A stretch of 64,000 nt of DNA from Gp6-AA40 sp035649635 (GTDB lineage: Bacteria; Acidobacteriota; Vicinamibacteria; Vicinamibacterales; UBA2999), in NCBI GenBank assembly GCA_035649635.1, contig DASRJE010000059.1, forward strand, positions 27,113-91,112. The letters are read 5' to 3'. This document shows positions 15,950 through 24,848 of the stretch, piece after piece; the stretch's first letter is position 1; every line of letters starts with the position of its first letter. Under the pieces are notes generated by a model that made no database searches, was not told the DNA's origin, and worked only from the letters and a program-made list of their open reading frames with translations. Made by a program: the position numbers and the translations under genes.

Positions 15950-17122
15950 CTAAGAAAGAAGTGCATCCCGCGCAGCTATGACCATGTCCTGTGCCTCCTG
16001 GACGGTACGCGCTGTCGCTGTCAGGTGGCCCATCTTCCGGCCCGGTCGCGGCTGCGTCTTGCCGTACAAGTGCAGCTTCACATCCGGAAACCGACAGGCC
16101 GCTGCCCAATTGGGCTCGCCCCCTGCCCAGAGATCCCCGAGCAAATTGGCCATGGCTGCCGGCTTCAGCAACTCCGTCGAGCCGAGTGGCAGGCCACAGA
16201 TGGCCCGCACCTGTTGCTCGAATTGACTGGTCACGGCGGCGTCGAACGTCAGGTGTCCGGAGTTGTGCGGCCGCGGCGCCAGCTCGTTGACGAGCAGTTC
16301 ACCGTCTGTCGTGACGAAGAACTCCACGCACAGCACGCCGACGTAGTCCATCGCCTCCAGGATTGCCCGGGCGATCTCACGTGCCCGCGTCGCGACAGGC
16401 GCTGGAATGAGCGCCGGCGCGGTGGTGACGTCGAGGATGTGATTACTGTGGCGGTTCTCGAACGGTGGATACTCGACGACGATGCCGTCGAGACCGCGTG
16501 CCGCGATCACCGAGATTTCCGCTTGCAGCGACACGAACTTCTCGATCAGGACTTCGCGCCTCTCGAGCGCGTTCCATACGCGCTCAATCTCACTCGAACG
16601 CGTGATCTTGTGCTGGCCCTTGCCGTCGTATCCGAACGCCGCCGACTTGATCACAGCCGGCAGTCCAATCCTCTCGATTCCGTCTCGCAGCTCCGCCAAC
16701 GTCGAGGCACGCGCGAACGGCACGGTAGGAAACCGGCGCTCCGATAGAAACGTCTTCTCGCGTCCGCGCTGTTGCGCGGTGTAGAGCGCGGCGCCCGAGG
16801 GTCGTACCGGCACCAGGTCATCGAGCGCATGCACGGCGGCGCTCGGCACGTTCTCGAACTCGAAGGTCACCACAGCGACGTCCTTCGCGAACGTGCGCAG
16901 CGCGTCCAAATCTTCGTAGGACGCCGTAATTTCACGATCGGCCACCTGCCCCGTCGGCGTGTCCTGATCGGGCGAGAACGTGTGGACACGGTACCCCATG
17001 CGCCGGGCGGCAATCGTGAACATCCGCCCGAGCTGGCCGCTTCCGAGCACGCCCAGCGTCGCGCCCGGCGCAATGATCCGCGCTGGCGACGCGGCGTCAG
17101 GCTGGGTTGAAGACGGCATCAT
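15950..17122 (-). CDS. purK: N5-carboxyaminoimidazole ribonucleotide synthase
   Basis: ATP-grasp enzyme of de novo purine synthesis (390 aa), carboxylating AIR to N5-CAIR with ATP and bicarbonate in the cytosol. The N-terminal GATLGVLGSGQLGRMFTIAARRMGY and ATP-grasp segments GLPAVIKSAAFGYDGKGQ, VLIEKFVSLQAEISVIAARG, YVGVLCVEFFVTTDGELLVNELAPRPHNSGH and FEQQVRAICGLPLG are diagnostic. Its ATG overlaps the purE stop codon (ATGA), which indicates translational coupling, and it leads into the exported DinB gene 10 bp downstream. Length is normal for the family. Confidence 0.97.
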   Translation of the reverse strand: MMPSSTQPDAASPARIIAPGATLGVLGSGQLGRMFTIAARRMGYRVHTFSPDQDTPTGQVADREITASYEDLDALRTFAKDVAVVTFEFENVPSAAVHALDDLVPVRPSGAALYTAQQRGREKTFLSERRFPTVPFARASTLAELRDGIERIGLPAVIKSAAFGYDGKGQHKITRSSEIERVWNALERREVLIEKFVSLQAEISVIAARGLDGIVVEYPPFENRHSNHILDVTTAPALIPAPVATRAREIARAILEAMDYVGVLCVEFFVTTDGELLVNELAPRPHNSGHLTFDAAVTSQFEQQVRAICGLPLGSTELLKPAAMANLLGDLWAGGEPNWAAACRFPDVKLHLYGKTQPRPGRKMGHLTATARTVQEAQDMVIAARDALLS

Positions 17123-17604
17123 GGCAATCGATCCTGGCGAACTTTCTCCGTCTGCTCGACGCGAAACGCACGCAACTTCTCGCGCAACTCAGGACGCGAA
17201 TTCGAAAGGATAGAGACCGCCAGCAAGCCTGCGTTCGTGGCGCCTGGCTTCCCGATCGCCAGCGTTCCGACCGGCACTCCCCCCGGCATCTGGACGATCG
17301 AGAGCAGCGAATCGAGACCTTGCAGCGCCGCGCTTTGCACCGGCACGCCCAGCACCGGGACGACGGAGTGAGCGGCCACCATGCCTGGCAAATGCGCAGC
17401 ACCTCCAGCCCCCGCGATCAACACTTCGATTCCACGGGCCTCGGCACCCGACGCAAATTCAGCCATCCACACCGGGGTGCGATGCGCCGAGACAATGTGC
17501 TTTTCATAGGGAACGTCGAAACGCTCCAACACATCGACGGCATGCTGCATCGTCTCCCAATCGGAGGACGAACCCATGATGACGGCAACAAGTGGTTCAC
17601 TCAC
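17119..17604 (-). CDS. purE: N5-carboxyaminoimidazole ribonucleotide mutase
   Basis: Class I PurE (161 aa), which converts N5-CAIR to CAIR next in the pathway after PurK. The start is GTG at 17604. The VIMGSSSDWETM loop, the VSAHRTPVWMAEFA segment, AGAGGAAHLPGMVAAHSVVPVLGVPV and QMPGGVPVGTLAIGKPGATNAGLL are all present, including the catalytic His in SAHRTP. First gene of the purE-purK-DinB run; divergent from the isocitrate dehydrogenase gene across 62 bp. No purine riboswitch was recognised in that gap. Confidence 0.97.
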   Translation of the reverse strand: MSEPLVAVIMGSSSDWETMQHAVDVLERFDVPYEKHIVSAHRTPVWMAEFASGAEARGIEVLIAGAGGAAHLPGMVAAHSVVPVLGVPVQSAALQGLDSLLSIVQMPGGVPVGTLAIGKPGATNAGLLAVSILSNSRPELREKLRAFRVEQTEKVRQDRLP

Positions 17605-17666
17605 AAATCGGCAATGTTACCTGAATTGATAGACAATGAAACTTCCCATCGGCATTCCGGAGACAC

Positions 17667-19895
17667 ATGAGCACAGCAAAGATCATTTACACACACACAG
17701 ATGAAGCGCCCGCCCTCGCCACGTATTCGCTGCTCCCGATCGTTCAGGCCTTTACTCGGGCCGCAGGCATCGTTGTCGAGACGCGCGACATTTCCCTCGC
17801 TGGCCGCATCCTGGCCGCCTTCCCGGAGAGCCTGACAGCTGAACGGCGACAGCCGGACGATCTCGCGGAACTCGGTGAGCTCGCCAAGACGCCGCACGCC
17901 AACATCATCAAGCTGCCGAACATCAGCGCATCGATCCCACAACTGAAAGACGCGATCAAGGAGCTTCAGCAGCAGGGCTACGCGGTCCCCAATTACCCCG
18001 AGGATCCGCAAAACGATGAGGAGAAGAAGGCCAAGTCCAGGTACGCGAAGGTTCTTGGCAGCGCCGTCAACCCGGTGTTGCGTGAGGGAAATTCAGATCG
18101 CCGCGTGGCCACATCGGTAAAGCAGTACGCGAAGTCACATCCGCATTCGATGGGTCCCTGGAGCAGCAACTCCAGGTCGCACGTCTCCAGCATGACTGGC
18201 GGTGACTTCTACGCGAATGAGAAGTCGGCCGTGATAACCCAGGCCGGCAAGCTCAAGATCGAGCTCACTGACGGCAACGGGAAGGTCACCGTTCTCAAGG
18301 AGGGCGTCGCGGTTACCGAAGGCGATGTGATCGGCGTATCGATGATGAGCCGGCGGGCGCTCGAGGAATTTTTCGCCAAGGAAATCGCCGACGCGAAATC
18401 CAAAGGCGTGTTGCTGTCGCTGCACCTGAAGGCAACGATGATGAAGGTGTCCGATCCGATCATGTTCGGGCACGCCGTCAGCGCGTACTACCACGACGTG
18501 TTCGACAAGCACGCTGCCGTCTTTGAATCGCTTGGGGTGGATCCCGACAACGGAATCGGCGACGTCTACAAGAAGATCCAGGCACTTCCCGCAGAGCAGC
18601 GCGCCGCCATCGAGGCGGACCTGAAAGCGGCCTCTGCCAATCGGCCGGCACTTGCGATGGTCGATTCGGGCAAGGGCATCACCAACCTGCACGTGCCGAG
18701 CGACGTCATCATCGACGCGTCGATGCCCGCCGCGATCCGGGCGTCGGGACAGATGTGGGGGCCCGACGGCAAGCTGCATGACATGAAGGCCATGATTCCC
18801 GACCGCAGTTACGCCGGCATCTACCAGGCGACGATCGACGACTGCAAGCAGCACGGCGCGTTCGACGTCACGTCCATGGGAACCGTCTCCAACGTCGGCC
18901 TCATGGCGCAGAGCGCCGAGGAATACGGCTCGCACGACAAGACGTTCGAGATTCCCGCACAGGGAACCGTTCGAGTCTCCGATGCGAACGGGCAGACGCT
19001 CTTCGAGCACGCCGTCGAGGAAGGCGACATCTGGCGCATGTGCCAGACGAGAGACTTGCCAATCAGAGACTGGGTGAAGCTCGCCGTGACGCGCGCGCGG
19101 GCGACCGGCCACGCGGCGATCTTCTGGCTTGACGAGAACAGGGCTTACGACCGCAACGTCATCGAGAAGGCGCGACGTTACCTGAAGGATCACGACACCG
19201 CGGGCCTCGACATCCAGATCCTGTCGCCGATCGAGGCAGTCCGGGCGACGCTGAAACGTATCCGCGCCGGCCTCGATACGATTTCGGTGACTGGAAACGT
19301 GCTGCGCGACTATCTCACCGATCTGTTTCCGATTCTCGAGCTCGGGACCAGCGCGAAGATGCTCTCCATCGTGCCGCTCCTCGATGGCGGCGGGCTGTAC
19401 GAGACGGGCGCCGGTGGTTCGGCGCCCAAACACGTGCAGCAGTTCCTGCAGGAAAACTACCTGCGCTGGGATTCGCTGGGAGAGTTTCTGGCGCTGGCCG
19501 TGTCGATCGAGGATCTCGGAACCAAGACGGGAAATCCAAAGGCCCTCGTCGTTGCCGACGCGCTCGATCGAGCGAACGCGAAGATCCTCGACAACGACAA
19601 GTCACCGCAGCGCAAGGTCGGCGAGCTGGACAACCGCGGCAGCCACTTCTATCTCGCCATGTATTGGGCACGCGCGCTTGCGGATCAGTCGACGGATCCC
19701 GAGCTCCGGGTGCGCTTCGGCCGTGTCGCGAGCGAGCTCGAGGGCAACGAGGCGAAGATCGTCGGCGAATTGAATGGCGTCCAGCGGAAGCCCGTGCAGA
19801 TAGGCGGCTACTACCACCCTGATCGGGCGCAGACGGCGCGAGCGATGCGCCCGAGCGCGACGCTCAACGCCATCATCGATGGGATGAACTCGTAA
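17667..19895 (+). CDS. icd: NADP-dependent isocitrate dehydrogenase, monomeric type
   Basis: TCA-cycle enzyme oxidatively decarboxylating isocitrate to 2-oxoglutarate with NADP. The 742-residue length and the opening KIIYTHTDEAPALATYSLLPIVQAF are those of the monomeric IDH-II class. Other family segments include ANIIKLPNISASIPQLK, VLGSAVNPVLREGNSDRR, GDFYANEKSAVI, KATMMKVSDPIMFGHAVSAYY, GIYQATIDDCKQHGAFD, ENRAYDRNVI, LYETGAGGSAPKHVQQF and the C-terminal GGYYHPD. A GGAG lies 4 bp ahead of the ATG at 17667. Its terminator region is the heptamer repeat pair at 19913-19980. Confidence 0.97.
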   Translation: MSTAKIIYTHTDEAPALATYSLLPIVQAFTRAAGIVVETRDISLAGRILAAFPESLTAERRQPDDLAELGELAKTPHANIIKLPNISASIPQLKDAIKELQQQGYAVPNYPEDPQNDEEKKAKSRYAKVLGSAVNPVLREGNSDRRVATSVKQYAKSHPHSMGPWSSNSRSHVSSMTGGDFYANEKSAVITQAGKLKIELTDGNGKVTVLKEGVAVTEGDVIGVSMMSRRALEEFFAKEIADAKSKGVLLSLHLKATMMKVSDPIMFGHAVSAYYHDVFDKHAAVFESLGVDPDNGIGDVYKKIQALPAEQRAAIEADLKAASANRPALAMVDSGKGITNLHVPSDVIIDASMPAAIRASGQMWGPDGKLHDMKAMIPDRSYAGIYQATIDDCKQHGAFDVTSMGTVSNVGLMAQSAEEYGSHDKTFEIPAQGTVRVSDANGQTLFEHAVEEGDIWRMCQTRDLPIRDWVKLAVTRARATGHAAIFWLDENRAYDRNVIEKARRYLKDHDTAGLDIQILSPIEAVRATLKRIRAGLDTISVTGNVLRDYLTDLFPILELGTSAKMLSIVPLLDGGGLYETGAGGSAPKHVQQFLQENYLRWDSLGEFLALAVSIEDLGTKTGNPKALVVADALDRANAKILDNDKSPQRKVGELDNRGSHFYLAMYWARALADQSTDPELRVRFGRVASELEGNEAKIVGELNGVQRKPVQIGGYYHPDRAQTARAMRPSATLNAIIDGMNS

Positions 19896-19912
19896 AAAGC
19901 GCTGAAACAAAT

Positions 19913-19980
19913 CAACACCCAAGACCCAACTCCCAAGCACCTGGTTGTCTTGGAAGTTGGAGGTTGGGGGTTGGGAGTTG
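19913..19980. repeat. Heptanucleotide repeat (GTTGGGA-type) as an inverted pair between convergent genes
   Basis: The right arm (19949-19980) reads CTTGGAA GTTGGAG GTTGGGG GTTGGGA GTTG, a period-7 repeat. The left arm (19913-19937), read on the minus strand, is CTTGGGA GTTGGGT CTTGGGT GTTG. The arms are separated by 11 bp and can form an imperfect hairpin between the converging icd and metallo-hydrolase genes. The same heptamer appears at 24852-24886 inside a coding region. Confidence 0.7.
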
Positions 19981-19996
19981 ACAGCGAAGCCCCCCT

Positions 19997-21403
19997 CTAC
20001 TTCCCGACGAATTTCCGGAACTCCGCGAACGGCACCGCGCCGCGACCGTGAATCGGCGCAATCGTCGCCACGTTCAACTTCAACTTCTGCAACTCGTCGT
20101 ACAACGCGACGGCGTTGGGCGGAGGCATTGGCGGAACCGGCGCGTTCGCAGGACCCGGGCTGTAGGCGTCCGCCTCGACGACGATCCTCGGACCCGGCAG
20201 ATAGATCAACGTGTATTCGTTGGTGTGCGTATCGCCTGCCGTCGCGTAGATCTCGATCGTCTGTTTGCCGTCAGTGAGAATGTCCTTGCCGGTGACACCT
20301 TGCAGCATCGGCGCCTTTGCAGCCTTGCTCTGAGCATCGGGGCTGAGCGTCGCCGGCGCAACCAGTGTCTTCTCGAAGTAGGGCACGTTGGATTGATGCG
20401 TGACGACGGTTGCACCCTCTGCCACGTACGTACGCAGACCACCGCTGTGATCGAAGTGGTGATGCGTGGTCAGGACGTATTTCAGAGGCTTGTTCGGCAC
20501 GAGCTTCTTGGCTTCGGCGATCACCGCCAGCGAGCGCGCTTCGTCGAGCGGCGCTTCGATCACGGCAACGTGGTCGTTGAATTCCACAACCACGCTGTGA
20601 TGGGAGCCGCCGGTAACGTGCCAGACGCCATTGGCCAGTTTGGCGCTCATCGTTTGCACGGCCGGCACCGTGGCGCTCGCGACGGCTTCCGGTACGGGAA
20701 GGTCGGCAGAGGCGTTGGGCATGACGCTGGTAATGTTCAGATCCCAGAGAGGAAAGCCTCCCTGTTCAATCAGGATCTTTGTCGGGAACTGAACGCCGCT
20801 GAAGTCCTTGTAGTCGGAGTAGGTGGCGACCACATCGGTGTCACCCATGACCGGGTTGGGGACTTTCGTTGCGACCCTTGTCACATGGTTCTGAGCGTCG
20901 ATCGTGCCATCGACCTTGTATTTGCCGAGGGTCGTGAACGACAGCTCGCTGGCGCCCTCCGTTTCAGACAGGGTCGCATTGCCCGCCGCGGCAGCAGCTT
21001 TCAAGAAGCCGTGGGGTGTCAGCCAAATGAACAGTTGCCGCTCCTCGGCGGTTGCCAGCTGCGGCGCCGGTCCATTGGGCCCGACGTTCCAGGCCTTGTC
21101 GCCATTGACCTGGGTGTTCTGCTGCTGGCCACCGAACGTGGGCTGCGCGAAGTTCATCTCGTCGCGGGCGGAGCGCTGCTCGTAGTTAATCGAGCGCGTG
21201 TAGCTCGACATCTCGCGGCGAGGCCATTCTTGCCCGGCCGTGAGCGCCTGCCCGAAGAACGCATTCATTCCCGTGCCTGAGTACTGGATTGAATTCACCG
21301 AGCCCATTGCCTGCTGGGCATCGCGCAGCACACTCGCGGCATCTCTCGGTGAGCTGCACGCGGCCATCACGAACGCGAGCGCCAGGCATAGTCCTTTTGC
21401 CAT
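19997..21403 (-). CDS. Metallo-beta-lactamase-fold hydrolase, exported lipoprotein
   Basis: MBL-fold hydrolase (468 aa) with a lipoprotein-type N-terminus (MAKGLCLALAFVMAACSS, Cys near residue 16), so probably membrane anchored in the periplasm. Residues about 25-250 form an extra domain unlike the MBL core. The core carries HHHFDHSGGLRTYV (HxHxDH at residues 314-319), GVTGKDILTDGKQTIEIY, AGDTHTNEYTLIYLPGPRIVVEADAYSP and the C-terminal IAPIHGRGAV, giving the usual metal ligands. Substrate unknown. It is downstream of the propeller cytochrome gene on the same strand, separated by 113 bp that hold an inverted REP pair. Confidence 0.85.
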   Translation of the reverse strand: MAKGLCLALAFVMAACSSPRDAASVLRDAQQAMGSVNSIQYSGTGMNAFFGQALTAGQEWPRREMSSYTRSINYEQRSARDEMNFAQPTFGGQQQNTQVNGDKAWNVGPNGPAPQLATAEERQLFIWLTPHGFLKAAAAAGNATLSETEGASELSFTTLGKYKVDGTIDAQNHVTRVATKVPNPVMGDTDVVATYSDYKDFSGVQFPTKILIEQGGFPLWDLNITSVMPNASADLPVPEAVASATVPAVQTMSAKLANGVWHVTGGSHHSVVVEFNDHVAVIEAPLDEARSLAVIAEAKKLVPNKPLKYVLTTHHHFDHSGGLRTYVAEGATVVTHQSNVPYFEKTLVAPATLSPDAQSKAAKAPMLQGVTGKDILTDGKQTIEIYATAGDTHTNEYTLIYLPGPRIVVEADAYSPGPANAPVPPMPPPNAVALYDELQKLKLNVATIAPIHGRGAVPFAEFRKFVGK

Positions 21404-21419
21404 GAGGTTCTCCTTACTC

Positions 21420-21485
21420 GTAGGGCGGGTCCTGCTTTATGGACCCGCCGGGGAGGCCGGGTCTGAAGAGCAAGACCCGGCCTAC
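21420..21485. repeat. Inverted pair of GTAG-headed REP hairpins (BIME-like)
   Basis: GTAG (21420-21423) heads GGCGGGTCC/GGACCCGCC (21424-21449). On the opposite strand another GTAG (complement CTAC, 21482-21485) heads the perfect 10-bp stem GGCCGGGTCT/AGACCCGGCC (21455-21482). Two hairpins in head-to-head orientation are the arrangement of classical bacterial interspersed mosaic elements. It separates two codirectional genes and could attenuate read-through. Confidence 0.65.
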
Positions 21486-21516
21486 GACGCGATCGAATTA
21501 CTTTAGCCGGACCCAA

Positions 21517-22914
21517 TTACGGAAGCATCGCGGTAATGTTTCGCTTCGGGACTTGTCCGACCGGAATGCGTGTCACCTCTTTGAGAGCGACGAGGTCCAC
21601 GACCGACACGTTGTTCGACCCTGCATTGGCGACGTACGCGAACTTGCTGTCCGGCGTCAGCGTGACCCAGTCCGGCGACCTGCCGACATCCACGCCACCG
21701 AGCAGCATGAGATCTGGCAGCGAGTACACGTAGACCGCGCTGTTCAGGCGGCTGTCGACCACGAGCCTCTTCCCGTCCGCCGTGACCGCCATACCGTGGG
21801 ACGCATTACCGCCGGTCAACACCGGCTTCTTCCCCGGACCGAGCTTGGGCAGGTCGATCCGCCTGACCTCTTTGTGCGTCGCGAAATCGACTACGGCAAA
21901 GCCGTTGAGATCCGAGAGCTGAACGAACATGCGCTTGGTCGACCCATCGGTGTTGGTATCGAATGCCATGGGGCGCACACCGAGGTCGAACTCCATGACC
22001 CACGCGACCTCTTCGGTCCTGGCATCAATCGCCGTAGCCGTCTTGCCCGCAATGCTGCCGGCCACGACGTAGCGACCGTCTGGAGTCACGTATGTGTTGT
22101 GGACGGCACCCTTGATCGGGATGCTCTTTGCCTTCGTCAGGGAGGCGGTATCAATCACATCCACCATACCAGGTTCCTCCCGAATGGCCACATAGACGCG
22201 CTTTCCGTCCTTGCCGATCGAGATGTTATTGGGATGACCGCTCAGCTGAATCTGGCTGGTGACGCGCAGCGTCCGGGCGTCGACGACATCGAGCGTGCTG
22301 TCCGCCTCGTTGCTCACATAGATGCGACTGCCATCGGGCGCGCCCGCCGCACCGTGTCCCACTTCGATCCCTGTGATCTCACCAACGACCTTGTTCGTGG
22401 CCGGATCGATGATGTGCACGTTGTCGCCGGCGCTGTTGGTCTGAATGATGCGGACCTTGCCCTTGATCGCTGACGGGCTATGCAGCGTGTCACCACGCAC
22501 CCACGCCGCCATCGTCTGCCATTCGGGATCGTCTTTCGACGTCCAATGCTTACCGCCGTCGTGATGATCGTCGCCGCCAGCGCTCTCGGCCAGCGGATGC
22601 AGCAGCAATCGGCTGGCCGCAGGGTTGCCGGGGACGACCCGCGACTTGACGAGCTCGAAGTTCTTGCGCGAGTCCTCCTCGTTCCACGTTGCCGCCCCCT
22701 CGGGCAGCTTCTGCAGGCGCATGGGCGTACCAAAGGTGTGGCAGGAGACACAACGCGCGTTGCCGTCACGCTTGGTCGTGAAGATCGGCTGAATGCGCGT
22801 GCGGAAGTAATCGAAGTCGAGCGCGGGAGATGATTTGGACGCGGCTGGCTGCTGAGCCTGTGCCGGCGAGACGGCGGCGAGCACAACGGCGACAGCCAAG
22901 ACGAAACGCGGCAT
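21517..22914 (-). CDS. Exported cytochrome c / YVTN-type beta-propeller fusion
   Basis: Exported protein (465 aa) with a signal peptide (MPRFVLAVAVVLAAVSPAQA), an N-terminal heme-binding region with one CXXCH (CVSCHTFG near residue 55) and a C-terminal seven-bladed propeller. The N-terminal region (YFRTRIQPIFTTKRDGNARCVSCH) resembles planctomycete-type cytochrome domains. Blades show YVTN-like units such as RIYVSNEADSTLDVVDARTL, RVYVAIREEPGMVDVIDT and KFAYVANAGSNNVSVVDL. Likely a periplasmic redox or binding protein. Downstream on the same strand is the MBL-fold lipoprotein. Confidence 0.85.
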   Translation of the reverse strand: MPRFVLAVAVVLAAVSPAQAQQPAASKSSPALDFDYFRTRIQPIFTTKRDGNARCVSCHTFGTPMRLQKLPEGAATWNEEDSRKNFELVKSRVVPGNPAASRLLLHPLAESAGGDDHHDGGKHWTSKDDPEWQTMAAWVRGDTLHSPSAIKGKVRIIQTNSAGDNVHIIDPATNKVVGEITGIEVGHGAAGAPDGSRIYVSNEADSTLDVVDARTLRVTSQIQLSGHPNNISIGKDGKRVYVAIREEPGMVDVIDTASLTKAKSIPIKGAVHNTYVTPDGRYVVAGSIAGKTATAIDARTEEVAWVMEFDLGVRPMAFDTNTDGSTKRMFVQLSDLNGFAVVDFATHKEVRRIDLPKLGPGKKPVLTGGNASHGMAVTADGKRLVVDSRLNSAVYVYSLPDLMLLGGVDVGRSPDWVTLTPDSKFAYVANAGSNNVSVVDLVALKEVTRIPVGQVPKRNITAMLP

Positions 22915-22995
22915 AAGGCCCTCCTGTGCGAGAGGGATTATGCGTCAGGTTGGCTGCCGCCGCACGATGGGATTGAGGCCTGGCAGGGACCGCGA

Positions 22996-23353
22996 TTAAT
23001 GCCGCGACGTGGCCCGGCGCTGGCGCCGGCGCGACGCGACGACGCTCGCGGCAAAGCCTGTCGAGAGCAGCAGCAGCGTGCCCGGCTCCGGCACGGTCGT
23101 CGGCTGTGGCTATACAGTCACTGCGCCGTTCGTCACCTGAGTCACCTGTATGTCCGACGGAAGGCCTTCGCCTCCTCCCGAGTCTTGCAGATAGTCGATG
23201 CTCGGAAAGGCTGGTGAAGCCAATGCTGATCTGAAACGCGAGCAGGTCAGCGACGTCGTCGACGTAGATGCCAACACTGAACGTGTCGCCCACCATCACG
23301 CTCTCCGCCGACGGAACTACATTGATGATCGCCGCCGAAGCCGGCGTGGACAA
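22996..23353 (-). pseudogene. Remnant of a PEP-CTERM sorting-signal protein
   Basis: Read on the minus strand, the 3' end is a textbook PEP-CTERM tail: VPEPGTLLLLSTGFAASVVA followed by an Arg-rich stretch (RRRQRR) and a TAA stop at 22996. Just before it an in-frame TAG (23110-23112) interrupts the frame. The upstream part, about 23205-23353, is in another frame and encodes a signal-peptide end (LSTPASAA) plus IINVVPSAESVMVGDTFSVG and LLAFQISIGF, typical of the cohesin-like domain of such proteins. Most of the domain body and the start codon are missing. So the gene has lost its start, its middle and its frame. No exosortase gene is in the window. The rest of the 22915-23504 gap holds nothing else recognisable. 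Confidence 0.75.
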
Positions 23354-23504
23354 GCTCAGCCGGGACGCGGATCCTAGCCTCGTCCCCGAGGGGTTGCAGG
23401 CGGAAAACTCATTGATTCCTCAATGATTTATAAGTCTTCCTGCCCGCGTCCTTCGGTCTGCTCTAGAGGGGTAATTGGTAGAGAATTGAGTGACAGGAGG
23501 CCCC

Positions 23505-24848
23505 ATGCGTCGTCGCATCCTGCTGGTGGTGTTCGCGCTGTTGACCGTTCCGCTCAGCGCGCAGTCACCGGCTCCCCTTCAGGTCCCGTACCGGCAATTC
23601 ACGCTCGCGAATGGATTGAACGTCATCCTCCATCGCGACACCAGCATCCCGGTCGTTGCCGTCAACATGTGGTACTACGTCGGCTCGGCCAACGAGAAAC
23701 CAGGACGAACGGGATTCGCGCATCTCTTCGAACACTTGATGTTCGAAGGATCGAAGCACGTTCCCGAAGGGCAGTTCGACATCCTGCTCGAAGGGTCTGG
23801 CGGCGACAACAACGGATCGACGTCGAACGATCGAACCAACTACATCATCGACGTCCCCTCGAATGCCCTCGAGCTCGCGCTCTTCCTCGAGTCCGATCGC
23901 ATGGGCTACCTGCTCGACACGATGTCGCCTCAACGCGTCGACGGTCAGCGCGATGTCGTGAAGAACGAGCGTCGGCAGAGTTACGAGAACCGCCCGTACG
24001 GCATGGCGTCGATCGAGATGGACAAACTGCTGTGGCCTCCCACGCACCCGTATAGCTGGCCGACGATCGGCTACATGGAAGACCTGACGGCGGCCAGTTA
24101 CGAGGACGTCGTCGAGTTCTTCAAAAAGTACTACGCGCCCAACAACGCGAGCCTCGTAATCGCAGGCGACATCGATTTCGATCGCACACGCGCGCTGGTC
24201 GAGAAATGGTTCGGAGAGATTCCGCGCGGCTCGGTGGTTGAGCCGGTCGCGCCGCCGGCCGCGATCCTGACCAGCGTGAAGAAGAAGACGCTGACCGACA
24301 AGGTCGCTCTTCCGCGCGTGTATCTTGCGTGGCTGACGCCGCGATTCTACGCGCCTGGCGACTCGGCGCTCGACGTCGCGTCCTCCGTGCTGGCCGGCGG
24401 CAAGAATTCCCGCCTCTACAAACGTCTCGTCTACGACATGCAAATCGCGCAGGACGTCTCGGCGTTCCAGCAGTCGGGGGCGCTCGGAAGCCAGTTTCAG
24501 ATCGTTGCCACGGCGCGCAGCGGACATACCGCCGCGGAGCTCCAGAAGGTGATCGACGAGGAGCTCGATCGGCTGCGTCGCGACGGTCCCGAGCCGCGCG
24601 AGGTGCAGCGCGCCATCAACCAGATGGAGGCGTCGTTTTACCAGCGGATGGAACGCGTTGGCAGTTTCGGCGGCAAAGCCGATCAACTGAACGCGTACAA
24701 GTTTGCCGGCGGCGGCCCGGATTACTTCGCAGAAGATCTCGCGCGATATACCTCGCTCAGCCCCGCCGATATTCAATCCGCCGCGGTGCAATGGCTGCCC
24801 GCAGATCGTCGCGTCGAGCTCGTCGTCGAGCCGGAGGAGAAGCGATGA
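23505..24848 (+). CDS. M16 family zinc metallopeptidase, catalytic subunit, exported
   Basis: Pitrilysin-type peptidase (447 aa) with a signal peptide (MRRRILLVVFALLTVPLSA), predicted periplasmic. AGGAGG at 23495-23500 sets the ATG at 23505. The inverted zinc motif HLFEH is at residues 73-77, with the third ligand Glu near residue 155 (KNERRQSYENRPYG). The C-terminal inactive M16 domain follows (LPRVYLAWLTPRFY, GGKNSRLYKRLVYD). The stop codon overlaps the start of the next gene, a non-catalytic M16 partner, which suggests a heterodimeric peptidase like other bacterial M16A/M16B pairs. Confidence 0.93.
   Translation: MRRRILLVVFALLTVPLSAQSPAPLQVPYRQFTLANGLNVILHRDTSIPVVAVNMWYYVGSANEKPGRTGFAHLFEHLMFEGSKHVPEGQFDILLEGSGGDNNGSTSNDRTNYIIDVPSNALELALFLESDRMGYLLDTMSPQRVDGQRDVVKNERRQSYENRPYGMASIEMDKLLWPPTHPYSWPTIGYMEDLTAASYEDVVEFFKKYYAPNNASLVIAGDIDFDRTRALVEKWFGEIPRGSVVEPVAPPAAILTSVKKKTLTDKVALPRVYLAWLTPRFYAPGDSALDVASSVLAGGKNSRLYKRLVYDMQIAQDVSAFQQSGALGSQFQIVATARSGHTAAELQKVIDEELDRLRRDGPEPREVQRAINQMEASFYQRMERVGSFGGKADQLNAYKFAGGGPDYFAEDLARYTSLSPADIQSAAVQWLPADRRVELVVEPEEKR

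Noticed and set aside
17605..17666. Possible purine riboswitch between purE and icd
   Set aside because: The 62-bp divergent gap is too short and has no recognisable purine aptamer core.
18135..19433. Minus-strand open frame of 432 codons inside icd
   Set aside because: Fully antisense to a well-recognised enzyme and lacking any family feature.
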